Of a DNA stretch of 21,185 bases, positions 15,936 through 21,185 are shown in pieces. A program made the translations under genes and the position numbers. The stretch's first letter is position 1, and the number at the start of each line of letters is the position of its first letter. The DNA is taken from positions 1 to 21,185 of the forward strand of contig DBYJ01000043.1 in NCBI GenBank assembly GCA_002309805.1. The letters run 5' to 3'. The DNA comes from Bacteroidales bacterium UBA1189. Its GTDB lineage: Bacteria > Bacteroidota > Bacteroidia > Bacteroidales > Bacteroidaceae. The notes under the pieces are model-generated. The model saw nothing but the letters and a program-made list of their open reading frames with translations. It had not been told where the DNA came from and searched no databases.

Positions 15936-17510
15936 TCAGAAGCGCGGGCTCCCTCCCGAGGGGGCGCGGAAGGGGTCGTCTTGATCAGGCAGAGGGGGAA
16001 TGTCGGGCATGGGTGCAGCAGGCGGCATCCCTTCGGGCGAGGCATTCCCGCGCATCTTGCGGTTGCGCTTGCTGCCATAGACGGCCTCGGCATCGCGGAT
16101 GCTGTTCTCGTTGAGGTTGCGGAAGCGTGCCAGCGCGCTCTCAAAGCGTAGCCTGACGTCACCCACAGAACCGTTGCGATGCTTAGCTACGATGATTTCA
16201 GCCAGGCCATGAAGGTCGTTGCCCTTGTCGTCCTCATAGATGTGGTAGTACTCTGGACGATGGATGAAGCAGACGATATCGGCATCCTGCTCAATGGCTC
16301 CCGACTCGCGCAAATCACTCAGCTGGGGACGTTTTCCCTCGATACCCTCGCGGTTCTCAACACCACGGTTGAGCTGCGAGAGGGCGATGACGGGGATGTC
16401 GAGCTCCTTGGCGAGGCCTTTGAGAGAGCGGCTGATGGTGCTGACCTCTTCCTGTCGGCTGCCATAGGCGAGGCCGCCGTTCATGAGCTGAAGATAGTCG
16501 ATAATAATCATCTGGATGTTGTGCTCGCGGACGAGACGACGGGCCTTGGTGCGTAGCTCGAAAATAGAGAGCGAAGGGGTATCATCGATATAGAGGGGAG
16601 CCTCGGAAAGTTCCTTCAAATGGTAGTCCAACATGGCCCACTCCTCGCGCACCAGTTGGCCACTTTTTATTTTATCGCCGCTGATTTCGCAGACGTTGCA
16701 GATGAGGCGGTTGACAAGCTGGATATTGCTCATTTCAAGCGAGAAGAGAGCGATGGGCATTTTGTTGTTGACGGCAATGTTCTTGGCCATGGAGAGGACA
16801 AAGGCAGTCTTTCCCATAGCAGGACGGGCAGCGATGATAATGAGGTCGGACTTCTGCCAGCCGCTGGTCATCTTGTCGAGTTCGTAGTAGCCCGAGGGAA
16901 GTCCCGTCATGCCAGTTTCGTTGGCGGCAGCCTTTTTCAGCTGCTCCACCGCCTGCGCCACAACGGTGCCAATCTGGACGTATTCCTTGCGGAGGTTTTG
17001 CTGCGAGATTTTGAAGAGCTCGGCCTCAGCATTCTGCATCAGCTCGTCAACGTCGCGCGTCTCGTCGAAAGCATCGGCCTGCACCTCGCTTGAGAAGGTG
17101 ATAAGCTGGCGTGCGAGGGATTTCTGGGCTATGATCTTAGCGTGTTTCTCGATGTGAGCAGACGAGACCATACTGCCCGCCAGCTGCGAGATGTAGAGCG
17201 GCCCGCCGATGTTGTCGAGCTCGCCCATGGTGCGCAGCTGCTCTGTGACGGTGAGGATATCGACAGGGTCCTCGTTGAAAGCGAGCGCCTGGATGGCCTG
17301 AAAGACCTTTTGGTTGCGTACTTCGTAGAACGACTCGGGCTTCAGCAGCTCGCTAATGCGTGCGTAAGCGTCACTCTCAATCATCAGAGCGCCCAGCACG
17401 GCGCGCTCCAATTCTGGCGCCTGAGGCTGCAGATGGCCGTAGTCGTCCATCTGGCGGGGTTCGACGGTTCGTTTCGCAGGGGTTCGACGGGGGTTGGTTG
17501 ACGGTGGCAT
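15936..17510 (-). CDS. dnaB: replicative DNA helicase DnaB
   Basis: The protein has 524 residues. The N-terminal DnaB domain (about 28-130; PQAPELERAVLGALMIESDAY, FYEVRNQKVFQAI) mediates hexamer and primase contacts. A linker leads to the RecA-like helicase domain (about 195-465), with TGLPSGYYELDKMTSGWQ, Walker A ARPAMGKT (228-235, K234), SLEM (257-260), Walker B IIIDYLQLM (335-343, D338), SQLNRGVE (378-385), SDLRESGAIEQDADIV (398-413), and the KHRNG segment (443-447). It unwinds DNA at the fork. The first ~25 residues and last ~45 are basic/Pro-rich and Gly/Pro-rich tails that are poorly conserved. No intein interrupts the conserved blocks. It is divergent from ispE across a region with DnaA-box-like sites. 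Confidence 0.97.
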   Translation of the reverse strand: MPPSTNPRRTPAKRTVEPRQMDDYGHLQPQAPELERAVLGALMIESDAYARISELLKPESFYEVRNQKVFQAIQALAFNEDPVDILTVTEQLRTMGELDNIGGPLYISQLAGSMVSSAHIEKHAKIIAQKSLARQLITFSSEVQADAFDETRDVDELMQNAEAELFKISQQNLRKEYVQIGTVVAQAVEQLKKAAANETGMTGLPSGYYELDKMTSGWQKSDLIIIAARPAMGKTAFVLSMAKNIAVNNKMPIALFSLEMSNIQLVNRLICNVCEISGDKIKSGQLVREEWAMLDYHLKELSEAPLYIDDTPSLSIFELRTKARRLVREHNIQMIIIDYLQLMNGGLAYGSRQEEVSTISRSLKGLAKELDIPVIALSQLNRGVENREGIEGKRPQLSDLRESGAIEQDADIVCFIHRPEYYHIYEDDKGNDLHGLAEIIVAKHRNGSVGDVRLRFESALARFRNLNENSIRDAEAVYGSKRNRKMRGNASPEGMPPAAPMPDIPPLPDQDDPFRAPSGGSPRF

Positions 17511-17547
17511 GAATGGTATTTGTAATTGAGAATATTTTTTGACGGTG

Positions 17548-17579
17548 CAAAAATAGGGATAATTCGGGACGCGGCGAAA
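17548..17579 (-). promoter_or_regulatory. probable dnaB promoter
   Basis: On the minus strand TATTTTTG (17555-17548) fits TAnnTTTG, with TTTC (17579-17576) 20 bp upstream. The start would be near 17541, about 30 nt before the dnaB ATG. Confidence 0.55.
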
Positions 17580-17594
17580 TTGCTTTCAAGTTTT

Positions 17595-17628
17595 TTTTCC
17601 ACATTGTTTCCACAATCGTTGTGGATAA
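17595..17628. promoter_or_regulatory. DnaA-box-like cluster between dnaB and ispE
   Basis: TGTGGATAA (17620-17628) is the exact reverse complement of the consensus DnaA box TTATCCACA. TTTTCCACA (17595-17603) has one mismatch and GTTTCCACA (17606-17614) has two, both in the opposite orientation. The last two copies form the 15-bp inverted repeat CCACAA-TCG-TTGTGG (17610-17624). The perfect box overlaps the ispE -33 element, so DnaA binding could affect ispE and possibly dnaB. Function is inference. Confidence 0.5.
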
Positions 17629-17650
17629 TTCCAAAAAAGTCGTACCTTTG
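17618..17650 (+). promoter_or_regulatory. promoter of ispE
   Basis: GTTG (17618-17621) and TACCTTTG (17643-17650) are 21 bp apart. The start near 17657 lies downstream of an in-frame ATG at 17621, so that ATG cannot be the start used from this promoter, and the ATG at 17693 is preferred. Confidence 0.7.
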
Positions 17651-17692
17651 CAAAGGAAATTCCTAGTTTATAGACCTCATTCGTCAACCCTC

Positions 17693-18541
17693 ATGATTGT
17701 CTTCCCCAATGCCAAAATAAACCTCGGTCTGCGCGTCACAGGCCGCCGTTCCGATGGTTACCACAATCTCGACACCATCTTCTACCCTATTCCCCTCTGC
17801 GATGCGCTGGAGGTGGTGCCCATGACTATAAGCCAACAGACTGACATTCAGCTGCACCTTGTGGGGGCTGAGCTGGAGGGAGCGCTGGACGATAACCTTG
17901 TGGTGCGCGCCTACCAACTGCTGAAGGGCGAGTTCCCCAATCTGCCAGCTGTAGAGGTGTGGCTCTACAAACACATCCCTTCGGGCGCAGGACTGGGCGG
18001 AGGGTCGGCCGATGCCACTTTCATGCTACGCCTGCTGAACACCATGTTCACCCTCGGCCTTACGGATGACCGCCTCGAGGCCCTCTCCTCCTCATTGGGA
18101 GCCGACTGCCCGTTCTTCGTCCACAACACGGCTGTTCGCGCCACAGGCACAGGCAACGTTTTTTCGCCCGTTACACTCGACCTCACAGGCTACCGCATTG
18201 TCGTTGTCAAGCCCCCCGTCTTCGTCTCCACCCGCGAAGCCTTCGGAAAGATTGACGAATTGTTGAACGATGAACGGTCAGCCGTTAGCGAAGAAGCCGC
18301 TGACGCATACGGCACTATCCTCTCACCGCAAACCCTAACCAACGACTTCGAGCGGAGCGTTTTTCCCCTCCACCCTGAGTTGGCAGCCATCAAGCGGAAG
18401 CTCTACGATGCAGGCGCTACGTATGCCTCTATGAGCGGAAGCGGCTCAGCCCTCTACGGCCTCTTCCCTGCCACCGTTCCCTGCCCCCTCACGCCCCACG
18501 ACTTCCCCTCATGCTTCTTCTGGCAAAGCGTCCTCAAATAA
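17693..18541 (+). CDS. ispE: 4-diphosphocytidyl-2-C-methyl-D-erythritol kinase
   Basis: The protein has 282 residues, the normal length for IspE. It phosphorylates CDP-methylerythritol in the non-mevalonate (MEP) isoprenoid pathway, in the cytoplasm. The start at 17693 places FPNAKINLGL at residues 4-13, with the catalytic Lys at 8. RRSDGYHNLDTIFYPI (18-33) is the substrate loop. The GHMP-kinase glycine-rich motif PSGAGLGGGSADA is at 96-108, the catalytic Asp is in LGADCPFF (D138), and the C-terminal loop is SMSGSGSALYGLF (247-259). The upstream in-frame extension to 17621 has no family similarity and precedes the promoter. The gene is monocistronic, ending 10 bp before a strong terminator. 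Confidence 0.96.
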   Translation: MIVFPNAKINLGLRVTGRRSDGYHNLDTIFYPIPLCDALEVVPMTISQQTDIQLHLVGAELEGALDDNLVVRAYQLLKGEFPNLPAVEVWLYKHIPSGAGLGGGSADATFMLRLLNTMFTLGLTDDRLEALSSSLGADCPFFVHNTAVRATGTGNVFSPVTLDLTGYRIVVVKPPVFVSTREAFGKIDELLNDERSAVSEEAADAYGTILSPQTLTNDFERSVFPLHPELAAIKRKLYDAGATYASMSGSGSALYGLFPATVPCPLTPHDFPSCFFWQSVLK

Positions 18542-18551
18542 ACACTTTTTC

Positions 18552-18579
18552 AGAAAGGGAGCCGCTTGGCTCCCTTTCT
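18552..18579 (+). terminator. ispE terminator hairpin
   Basis: AGAAAGGGAGCC (18552-18563) and GGCTCCCTTTCT (18568-18579) form a perfect 12-bp stem with a 4-nt loop. A short pyrimidine-rich CTATTC follows. Confidence 0.85.
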
Positions 18580-18597
18580 CTATTCACCATGGACCCG

Positions 18598-18660
18598 TGC
18601 CGTCAGATGCTTGGGCTGTTCCGTCAGATGCTTGGGCTATTCCGCCAGATGCTTGGGATG
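18598..18660 (+). repeat. three tandem 21-bp repeats, possibly coding a short peptide
   Basis: Three copies (18598-18618, 18619-18639, 18640-18660) share CCGTCAGATGCTTGGG, with CCGCC in the third. Since 21 is a multiple of three, each frame repeats a heptapeptide. The frame starting at ATG 18589 gives a 33-residue open frame ending at TAG 18688-18690, with a repeating FRQMLGL unit. Another frame repeats PSDAWAV. There is no sign of a promoter or ribosome site for either, so I record the repeat rather than a gene. It lies in the 241-bp gap between ispE and the rubrerythrin gene, which otherwise holds the terminators and the inverted repeats listed. Confidence 0.85.
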
Positions 18661-18675
18661 TGCGCACAGCCCAAG
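18652..18675. repeat. 24-bp near-perfect palindrome next to the 21-bp repeats
   Basis: CTTGGGATGTGC (18652-18663) is followed directly by GCACAGCCCAAG (18664-18675), a 12-bp inverted repeat with one mismatch and no spacer. The right arm's ACAGCCCAAG is also the exact complement of CTTGGGCTGT in repeat unit 1 (18610-18619), so alternative hairpins are possible. A further TAGCGTT/AACGCTA pair lies at 18688-18694 and 18711-18717. Confidence 0.75.
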
Positions 18676-18728
18676 GGGCAACGGGCGTAGCGTTTGATGA
18701 GAATAAGAATAACGCTAGTATAACAGCA

Positions 18729-18754
18729 AAGGCATCCCCAAAAGGAGATGCCTT
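18729..18754 (-). terminator. rubrerythrin terminator hairpin
   Basis: AAGGCATC (18729-18736) and GATGCCTT (18747-18754) form an 8-bp stem around a 10-nt loop, about 28 bp beyond the rubrerythrin stop. On the minus strand the stem is followed by TTTGCTGTTAT. Confidence 0.65.
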
Positions 18755-18782
18755 CGTTGCTTCCGTGAAGCACCCTGCGGGA

Positions 18783-19331
18783 TTACTTCTTGAAATAGCG
18801 GTTGAAGAGGCCTTCGAAGCCCTTGCCGTGACGGGCCTCGTCCTTGGCCATCTCATGAACGGTATCGTGGATGGCATCGAGGTTCTGGGCCTTGGCATTC
18901 TTGGCGATGCGGAACTTGTCCTCGCAGGCGCCGGCCTCAGCCATCATGCGCTTCTCAAGGTTGGTCTTGGTGTCCCAGACCACCTCGCCCAGCAGCTCGG
19001 CGAACTTGGCGGCATGCTCGGCCTCTTCCCAGGCATAGCGCTTGAAAGCCTCAGCTATCTCGGGATAGCCTTCACGGTCGGCCTGACGGCTCATCGCCAG
19101 GTACTGGCCCACCTCGCTACACTCACCGTTGAAGTGGTTGCGCAAGTCGCGCAGCATCTCCTCGTCGCAGCCCTTCGCCACGCCAATGACGTGCTCTTGG
19201 ACAAACTGGATGCCCTCGGTCTCCTCTACTTTTTTGAACTTCGATGCCGGCACACCACATTGGGGGCACTTGGCAGGGGCTTCGTCACCTTCATAGACGT
19301 AGCCGCAAACGGTACAAATGAATTTTGCCAT
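18783..19331 (-). CDS. reverse-type rubrerythrin (rubredoxin domain first)
   Basis: The protein has 182 residues. The N-terminal rubredoxin domain has CTVCG (Cys6, Cys9) and CPQCG (Cys22, Cys25) for a single Fe(Cys)4 site. A ferritin-like di-iron four-helix domain follows, with E70 in NGECSEVGQY, EEAEH (102-106), E137 in ACEDKF, and HEMAKDEARHG (159-169). Ordinary rubrerythrins have the rubredoxin domain at the C-terminus. This reversed order is that of clostridial revRbr, which passes electrons from NADH-rubredoxin reductase partners to reduce hydrogen peroxide and oxygen. It probably protects this anaerobe in the cytoplasm. The gene is monocistronic with its own promoter, a leader of about 80 nt and a terminator, and is divergent from glyA. 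Confidence 0.95.
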   Translation of the reverse strand: MAKFICTVCGYVYEGDEAPAKCPQCGVPASKFKKVEETEGIQFVQEHVIGVAKGCDEEMLRDLRNHFNGECSEVGQYLAMSRQADREGYPEIAEAFKRYAWEEAEHAAKFAELLGEVVWDTKTNLEKRMMAEAGACEDKFRIAKNAKAQNLDAIHDTVHEMAKDEARHGKGFEGLFNRYFKK

Positions 19332-19362
19332 AACGTTTTTTGTTTTTAGGGTTAATGATGTT

Positions 19363-19407
19363 TTTTCTGAGTATACTGAATATTCCGAGTTTTTCTGAGT
19401 ATTCCGA
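19363..19407 (-). repeat. short direct repeats in the rubrerythrin leader
   Basis: TTTTCTGAGTAT occurs at 19363-19374 and 19391-19402, and TATTCCGA at 19381-19388 and 19400-19407. They fall inside the predicted 5' leader of the rubrerythrin mRNA (19332-19414), suggesting a local duplication or a regulator or RNA element. Confidence 0.65.
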
Positions 19408-19420
19408 TTTTCAGCGACTG

Positions 19421-19451
19421 CAAAGATAGTTCTTTCCTAAAAACCGCCAAA
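19421..19451 (-). promoter_or_regulatory. promoter of the rubrerythrin gene
   Basis: On the minus strand TTTG (19451-19448) and TATCTTTG (19428-19421) are 19 bp apart and both match consensus. The start would be near 19414, about 83 nt before the ATG. Confidence 0.75.
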
Positions 19452-19498
19452 GCCTTTTCTCACTTTTTACGTTTTTTTTATGATTATCTCCCCTTCGC

Positions 19499-19529
19499 GC
19501 TTTTTTTTGCAAAAAAAGCATTATCTTTA
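19499..19529 (+). promoter_or_regulatory. glyA upstream region: T/A-tract palindrome and weak -7 box
   Basis: GCTTTTTTT (19499-19507) and AAAAAAAGC (19511-19519) form a perfect inverted repeat with a 3-base loop. It is immediately followed by TATCTTTA (19522-19529), a one-mismatch -7 box. No good -33 element sits 19-21 bp upstream. The start would be near 19536, leaving an A-rich leader of about 39 nt before glyA. Confidence 0.45.
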
Positions 19530-19574
19530 CGGCCGCAAACGAGAAAAAAAGACAAACCCTTTTATAATATTAGA

Positions 19575-20855
19575 ATGAAAAGAGACACCGAAATCTTCAA
19601 CCTCATCGAAGAGGAACATCAGCGTCAGCTGAAGGGCATCGAACTGATTGCCTCGGAAAACTTTGTAAGTGACCAAGTCATGGAAGCCATGGGCTCGTAC
19701 ATGACCAACAAATATGCTGAAGGCTATCCTGCCAAGCGCTACTATGGCGGCTGCGAGGTAGTCGACAAGAGCGAGAACCTCGCCATCGAGCGCGTCTGTC
19801 GTCTGTTCGGCGCAGAGTACGCTAACGTGCAGCCCCACAGCGGCGCGCAGGCCAATGCTGCCGTATTCCTTGCCTGCCTCAACCCTGGCGACAAGTTCAT
19901 GGGCCTCAACCTGAGTCACGGCGGACACCTCTCGCATGGTTCACCCGTCAACACTAGCGGCATCCTCTATCAGGCTTGCGAGTATAACCTGAATAAGGAG
20001 ACGGGACGCGTCGATTATGACCAGATGGAGGAGACTGCCCTGCGCGAAAAGCCAAAGATGATTATCGGCGGAGGCTCGGCCTACAGCCGCGAATGGGACT
20101 ATGCCCGCATGCGCCACATTGCCGACGAGGTAGGCGCCATCCTGATGATCGACATGGCCCACCCTGCCGGACTCATCGCTGCTGGATTGCTTGACAACCC
20201 GCTCAAGTACGCCCATATCGTTACCTCAACCACCCACAAGACCCTGCGCGGTCCGCGCGGAGGCATTATTCTGATGGGTAAGGACTTCCCCAATCCTTGG
20301 GGCAAGACGACGCCGAAGGGCGAAATAAAGATGATGTCGGCCCTGCTGAACAGCGCCGTTTTCCCAGGCATTCAAGGTGGCCCGCTCGAGCACGTCATCG
20401 CCTCCAAGGCCGTTGCCTTCGGCGAAGCCCTGCAGCCCGAGTTCAAGACCTACCAGATGCAGGTAAAGAAGAACGCTGCCCGTCTAGCAGAGGAACTGAT
20501 GGGCAGAGGTTTCCACATCGTCAGCGGAGGTACGGACAACCATAGTATGCTTGTGGACCTTCGCCCCAAATACCCCGACCTCACAGGTAAGGTGGCAGAG
20601 AAGGCCCTTGTTGCTGCAGACATCACAGCTAACAAGAACATGGTGCCTTTCGATACCCGTAGCGCCTTCCAGACCAGCGGTATCCGCCTCGGCACACCTG
20701 CCATCACCACCCGTGGCGCCAAGGAGGATCTCATGGTGGAGATTGCCTCCCTTATCGAAACAGTCCTCAACGCCCCTGAGGACGAGACGGTCATCACCCG
20801 TGTCCGCGCTCATGTCAACGACATCATGAAGGGCTATCCCCTATTTGCCTGGTAA
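19575..20855 (+). CDS. glyA: serine hydroxymethyltransferase
   Basis: The protein has 426 residues. This PLP enzyme interconverts serine plus tetrahydrofolate with glycine plus methylenetetrahydrofolate in the cytoplasm, supplying one-carbon units. Family blocks in order: ELIASENFVS, YAEGYPAKRYYGGCEVVD, GAEYANVQPHSGAQANAAVF, LNLSHGGHLSHGSPVN, DEVGAILMIDMAHPAGLIAAG (the PLP-contacting Asp/His region), and VTSTTHKTLRGPRGG with the PLP-binding Lys at 222. Then come FPGIQGGPLEHVIASKAVAFGEAL, SGGTDNHSMLVDL, and SGIRLGTPAITTRGAKEDLM. Length is normal. The following CoA-ligase gene starts 3 bp after the stop, so the two are almost certainly co-transcribed. Confidence 0.98.
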   Translation: MKRDTEIFNLIEEEHQRQLKGIELIASENFVSDQVMEAMGSYMTNKYAEGYPAKRYYGGCEVVDKSENLAIERVCRLFGAEYANVQPHSGAQANAAVFLACLNPGDKFMGLNLSHGGHLSHGSPVNTSGILYQACEYNLNKETGRVDYDQMEETALREKPKMIIGGGSAYSREWDYARMRHIADEVGAILMIDMAHPAGLIAAGLLDNPLKYAHIVTSTTHKTLRGPRGGIILMGKDFPNPWGKTTPKGEIKMMSALLNSAVFPGIQGGPLEHVIASKAVAFGEALQPEFKTYQMQVKKNAARLAEELMGRGFHIVSGGTDNHSMLVDLRPKYPDLTGKVAEKALVAADITANKNMVPFDTRSAFQTSGIRLGTPAITTRGAKEDLMVEIASLIETVLNAPEDETVITRVRAHVNDIMKGYPLFAW

Positions 20856-20858
20856 TAT

Positions 20859-21185
20859 ATGTTCAACAAGCAGCTTCTCCAGCCCGACAGCATTGTCGTC
20901 GTGGGTGGCTCGAACAACACCCACAAGCCCGGCGGTGCCGTAGTCCGCAACCTCATTAGCGGCAACTACAGCGGCACCCTCCGCATCATCAATCCTAAGG
21001 AGGACGAGGTGCAGGGCATCAAGGCCTTCCACGATGCCAAGGAACTGCCGCCCACGGACCTGGCCATCCTGGTGGTGGCTGCCAAGTATTGCCCCGAATA
21101 TGTTGACTACCTGACCGAGCACAAGGGCGTTCGCGCGTTCATTATTATTAGCGCGGGCTTTGGCGAGGAGACCCACGAGGGTGCC
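20859..21185 (+). CDS. ADP-forming acetate/acyl-CoA ligase, N-terminal part
   Basis: The ATG at 20859 opens a frame of 109 codons that runs off the right edge. The start MFNKQLLQPDSIVVVGGSNN, with KPGGAVVRNLISGNYSG, LRIINPKEDEVQG, and TDLAILVVAAKYCPEYVDYL, then VRAFIIISAGFGE, is the CoA-binding Rossmann domain of NDP-forming acyl-CoA synthetases (succinyl-CoA synthetase alpha-like). Complete members add ligase and ATP-grasp domains and total roughly 690-700 residues. They convert acetyl- or other acyl-CoA, ADP and phosphate to the acid, CoA and ATP, an energy-yielding step in anaerobic fermentation. Substrate preference cannot be judged from this fragment. Confidence 0.88.
   Translation, partial: MFNKQLLQPDSIVVVGGSNNTHKPGGAVVRNLISGNYSGTLRIINPKEDEVQGIKAFHDAKELPPTDLAILVVAAKYCPEYVDYLTEHKGVRAFIIISAGFGEETHEGA

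Noticed and set aside
17595..17628. The DnaA-box cluster as the chromosomal origin.
   Set aside because: Only three sites in 34 bp, no clear AT-rich unwinding element or dnaA/dnaN neighbourhood. A regulatory role is the more modest reading.
18598..18660. The three 21-bp repeats as a mini CRISPR array.
   Set aside because: The copies are directly adjacent with no spacers, and no cas genes are nearby.
18597..19349. A 250-codon plus-strand frame starting in the 21-bp repeats and crossing the rubrerythrin gene.
   Set aside because: Most of it is antisense to a well-supported rubrerythrin, and it would read through two hairpins. Its repeat-encoded PSDAWAV start follows from the 21-bp periodicity.

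Overview
The window looks like chromosomal DNA from an anaerobic member of the Bacteroidales, most likely a Prevotella-like organism. Several start sites have Bacteroidetes-type promoters upstream: a TTTG-like -33 element, 19-21 bp, then TAnnTTTG. Shine-Dalgarno sequences are absent or weak. The gene content also fits: a lipoprotein with a Bacteroidetes-style lipobox, a rubredoxin-first rubrerythrin, secreted CotH proteins, and a glyA / ADP-forming acetate-CoA ligase pair. The lineage is inferred from these traits, not from a marker gene.

Region by region: (1) 1-4401, minus strand, is one uninterrupted open frame that leaves the window at its left edge. It has 1467 codons with a signal peptide and at least 12 complete repeat units of about 83-113 residues. 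It looks like a giant secreted or surface repeat protein and is the most unusual item here. (2) 4402-4671 is a divergent control region with a 16-bp direct repeat, leading to a metallophosphatase-type 5'-nucleotidase lipoprotein (4672-6171) and then a Gfo/Idh/MocA oxidoreductase (6298-7263). (3) A bidirectional terminator separates these from minus-strand genes: an outer-membrane beta-barrel protein (7352-8008) and, upstream of it, a tight cluster transcribed pheT -> yebC -> C_GCAxxG_C_C protein -> cotH-like (13953 down to 8132). (4) A second divergent region drives pheT leftwards and a second CotH-like protein rightwards (14248-15843). That protein carries a Phe/Pro/Gly/Met-rich low-complexity insert. 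(5) dnaB (minus) converges on it and is divergent from ispE (plus). A DnaA-box-like cluster lies between dnaB and ispE. (6) After ispE comes a strong terminator, a 3 x 21-bp repeat with an adjoining 24-bp near-palindrome, a reverse-type rubrerythrin (minus), then glyA and the first 109 codons of an ADP-forming acyl/acetate-CoA ligase (plus).

Most genes are housekeeping: translation (pheT), replication (dnaB), isoprenoid precursors (ispE), one-carbon metabolism (glyA), acetate/acyl-CoA energy metabolism and oxidative-stress defence (rubrerythrin). The accessory part is the set of exported proteins: the giant repeat protein, the nucleotidase, the beta-barrel and the two CotH-like proteins. No tRNA, rRNA, CRISPR array, insertion sequence or prophage gene was seen. 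No stretch longer than 300 bases lacks a gene.
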